Shown here piece after piece: positions 61,826 through 64,000 of a stretch of DNA of 64,000 nucleotides. Under the pieces are notes generated by a model that saw only the letters and a list, made by a program, of their open reading frames with translations, had not been told where the DNA came from and made no database searches. The translations under genes were made by a program, and so were the position numbers. This DNA is from an uncultured Clostridium sp. (GTDB lineage: Bacteria; Bacillota; Clostridia; Oscillospirales; Ruminococcaceae). The DNA is taken from positions 13,382 to 77,381 of the forward strand of contig CABUDL010000006.1 of the NCBI GenBank assembly GCA_902490335.1, in the 5' to 3' direction. The first letter of the stretch is position 1; every line of letters begins with the position of its first letter.

Positions 61826-62533
61826 TCAGGAGCAGAACAGGTGTTGCCCGATGCGGGTGATGACCGGACGGGAACGAATCCAGCGGTTGGAGGTCTTGTC
61901 GGGGTTGTAATAGTAGAGAGCGCCGCCGGTGGGGTCGGAGCCGTTGAGCGCATCCCGTGCAGCGCGACGGGCAGAGTCGGTGACCGCTTCGTTGATCTGA
62001 CCATCGGTGATGGCGGTGAAGGCTCCGGGCTGGTAGACGACGCCGGAGATGCTGTCGGGGAAGGAGGAGGATTCCACCCGATTGAGGACAACGGCGCCGA
62101 CAGCGACCTGACCGATATAAGGTTCTCCGCGGGCTTCGGCGGAGATGATGCGGGCAAGCAGTTCCAAATCGGCATTGGAAACCGATGCGCCGGAGGAAGA
62201 GGAGGAAATGCCAATCAACTCGAGCGTTTTCCGGTCGGCAACACCGGTAGCGGACAGACCGTGTTTTTGCTGGAAGCGTTTGACCGCTTCGGTGGTTTGG
62301 GAGCCGTAATAGCCGGTTACTTCGCCGGAGAAGTAACCCCAGGATTTGAGGCGGGTCTGTATTTTGGTGACCTCCTCTCCGCGGGAGCCATATTGGGACA
62401 GGACATCGACAGCAGGCTGTGAAGAGGATGAAAAAGGGGAAGTCTGGGAAAAAGCAAGACAGACGATGCAGAGGTTGATGAGCATCAGAGTTGCCAAGCG
62501 AATCAGATTGGATGCTTTTTCTCTGAAAATCAT
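61826..62533 (-). CDS. sleB: Spore cortex-lytic enzyme SleB / cell wall hydrolase
   Basis: A 235-residue secreted hydrolase. An N-terminal signal/anchor (about 8-28: LIRLATLMLINLCIVCLAF) precedes a peptidoglycan-binding domain (SRGEEVTKIQTRLKSWGYFSGEVTGYYG, near 50) and the Hydrolase_2 (SleB) domain with LLARIISAEARGEPYIGQVAVGAVVLNRV (near 126), including the catalytic Glu. This two-domain plan is that of SleB, which degrades spore cortex at germination. The ATG at 62533 follows AAAGGAGAG; the frame extends slightly further. No ypeB partner gene is adjacent, so a vegetative or cortex role cannot be told apart from context alone. Confidence 0.9.
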   Translation of the reverse strand: MIFREKASNLIRLATLMLINLCIVCLAFSQTSPFSSSSQPAVDVLSQYGSRGEEVTKIQTRLKSWGYFSGEVTGYYGSQTTEAVKRFQQKHGLSATGVADRKTLELIGISSSSSGASVSNADLELLARIISAEARGEPYIGQVAVGAVVLNRVESSSFPDSISGVVYQPGAFTAITDGQINEAVTDSARRAARDALNGSDPTGGALYYYNPDKTSNRWIRSRPVITRIGQHLFCS

Positions 62534-62695
62534 AAATATCTCTCCTTTGGGGATGATTGATGGATACAACCATTATTTTTTCCGTTTGTGGGGGATTTAT
62601 CCGTTGATGGAAAAAGTTTTTGCAAAGCAGCAGGGGAACCGAGAAGGAGAGGAGGGCATAATGTAACAATAGAAATCGAAGAAGGGGTGGTTTTG

Positions 62696-62989
62696 ATGGA
62701 ATGGATTTGGATGCTGGGGATTCTCGCGGTCGCCATCGGCGCAACAGTTGGAGTGGAGTGGTATCAGAGAAGGTGCAGAAGAAGGCGGCGGGAATGGCAG
62801 ATGGAGGACAAGGCGATTCGGTTCGGTGAGGAGGGATATATTGAAGGGGTGGTGCCGATTGGGAAGGTCAAGGCTTTGGCAAGGTTTTATCTAATGAAAC
62901 ATTCAGAAGAGGAATTGACGTTACAGCAGGCAGAAAAGCGAATAGAGGAGAGATTGCAGTGCTATATAAGAGAAGGAAAAGAGGAGTAA
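62696..62989 (+). CDS. Small membrane protein of unknown function
   Basis: A 97-residue protein with one N-terminal helix (MEWIWMLGILAVAIGATVGV, about 3-22), then an Arg-rich strip (QRRCRRRRREWQ) and a charged, helical cytosolic tail. No family was recognised. The ATG at 62696 follows GAAGGGGTGG; an open frame further upstream has no site. It is divergent from sleB and lies just upstream of the rRNA operon. Confidence 0.65.
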   Translation: MEWIWMLGILAVAIGATVGVEWYQRRCRRRRREWQMEDKAIRFGEEGYIEGVVPIGKVKALARFYLMKHSEEELTLQQAEKRIEERLQCYIREGKEE

Positions 62990-63065
62990 ATTCTCTTAGG
63001 CAAAGACTTTTCTGCTGGATTTTCCTGATTTTTCAAAAAAAGTCAAAAAAAGATGAAAAAAGGTG

Positions 63066-63094
63066 TTGACAAAAGGAAGTTGGCGTGGTATTAT
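63066..63094 (+). promoter_or_regulatory. rRNA promoter P1
   Basis: TTGACA (63066-63071), a 17-base spacer and TATTAT (63089-63094). A TATAAT three bases further on gives 20 bases, so TATTAT is preferred. Confidence 0.75.
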
Positions 63095-63213
63095 AATTGA
63101 GCTGTCTGAGAGCGGCACGCCAGAGCGGTCCGATAGGATTCCAAACGGTGAGCCAGTCAGGAAAGTTCAAGAGGCTGAGCCAAAGCGGTTCAAAAAAATC
63201 TTGAAAAAAGTGC

Positions 63214-63242
63214 TTGACAAACTCAAAACGACATGCTATAAT
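63214..63242 (+). promoter_or_regulatory. rRNA promoter P2
   Basis: Full consensus: TTGACA (63214-63219), a 17-base spacer and TATAAT (63237-63242). Confidence 0.9.
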
Positions 63243-63466
63243 AAATAAGCTGTTTCGATGAAACGCATTGATACAGCGAAGCAAATTTGGTCCTTGAAAA
63301 TTGAACAACATGATAAGCAAAAACAATCGTAAGATTGCAAAGAATCAAGTTAATTTCTTTGAAGCTTAATGTACTTTTACAAACGCAAGTGATTTCGTTT
63401 GGAGTAATAAGTTTCAAACTTTTTATATTAAGATTGTATTGACCGCAAGGTCATTATGATACCATA

Positions 63467-64000
<534 letters not shown>

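Larger units (their letters stand above)
62990..63466 (+). other. rRNA operon upstream region and leader
   Basis: 477 bases without a gene. It holds two tandem promoters (63066-63094 and 63214-63242) and a leader with the Firmicutes-like motif TTGAAAATTGAACAAC near 63295 and processing-stem sequences ahead of the 16S gene. No clear terminator follows the small membrane protein gene. Confidence 0.7.

Overview
The window (64 kb) is the replication-origin region of a low-to-mid GC, Gram-positive anaerobe of the Clostridia. The 5' third of a 16S rRNA gene at the right edge, together with SpoIID, SleB and a SpoIIIE/FtsK-TepA-YlzJ cluster, points to a spore-forming member of the Oscillospirales (Clostridium cluster IV). 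This placement is an inference from recognised 16S motifs and gene content, not from a database search. Many genes start with TTG or GTG behind strong AGGAGG-type ribosome binding sites.

Layout, left to right. 1-4 kb (minus): tepA-ylzJ-ftsK/spoIIIE, with ftsK running off the left edge. 4-7.7 kb: a GNAT acetyltransferase, class II aldolase (fba) and a divergent phosphoglucomutase. 7.9-11.7 kb: a MATE transporter, an array of five 25-bp palindromic repeats, and an LTA-synthase-family sulfatase-fold enzyme. 11.8-17.9 kb (minus): spoIID with a class B sortase carrying an unusual N-terminal domain, then a T-box-controlled operon of a Nudix hydrolase and thrS. 17.9-26.5 kb: a putative small RNA, rny, a Sel1-repeat gene behind a predicted glutaredoxin-like selenoprotein, murD, a GNAT enzyme, a TetR regulator, oleate hydratase and a DUF1275 protein.

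The core runs from 26.6 to 51.5 kb and diverges from oriC. Leftward: dnaA, oriC with a DnaA-trio element, dnaN, an S4-domain gene, recF, remB, gyrB, two YcxB-like membrane genes and gyrA. Rightward: rpmH, rnpA, yidD, yidC, jag/khpB, mnmE, mnmG, rsmG, noc, parA and parB, with three parS-like sites. A secreted serpin with a predicted Met-Ser reactive site sits on the opposite strand between noc and parA. After parB come a DUF4177 protein and an acyl-ACP thioesterase preceded by a 44-bp perfect palindrome.

51.7-64 kb: tRNA-Met and tRNA-Glu, a four-gene Gld-like ABC cassette, tex, two bacterial-PH-domain membrane proteins, a small lipoprotein, sleB, a small membrane protein, and the tandem promoters and 5' part of an rRNA operon.

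The most noteworthy items are the in-frame UGA of a glutaredoxin-like gene followed by a SECIS-like hairpin, the serpin, the CinA-like/sortase fusion, the 44-bp palindrome, and the Nudix gene that shares the thrS T-box. No CRISPR array, insertion sequence or prophage was seen.
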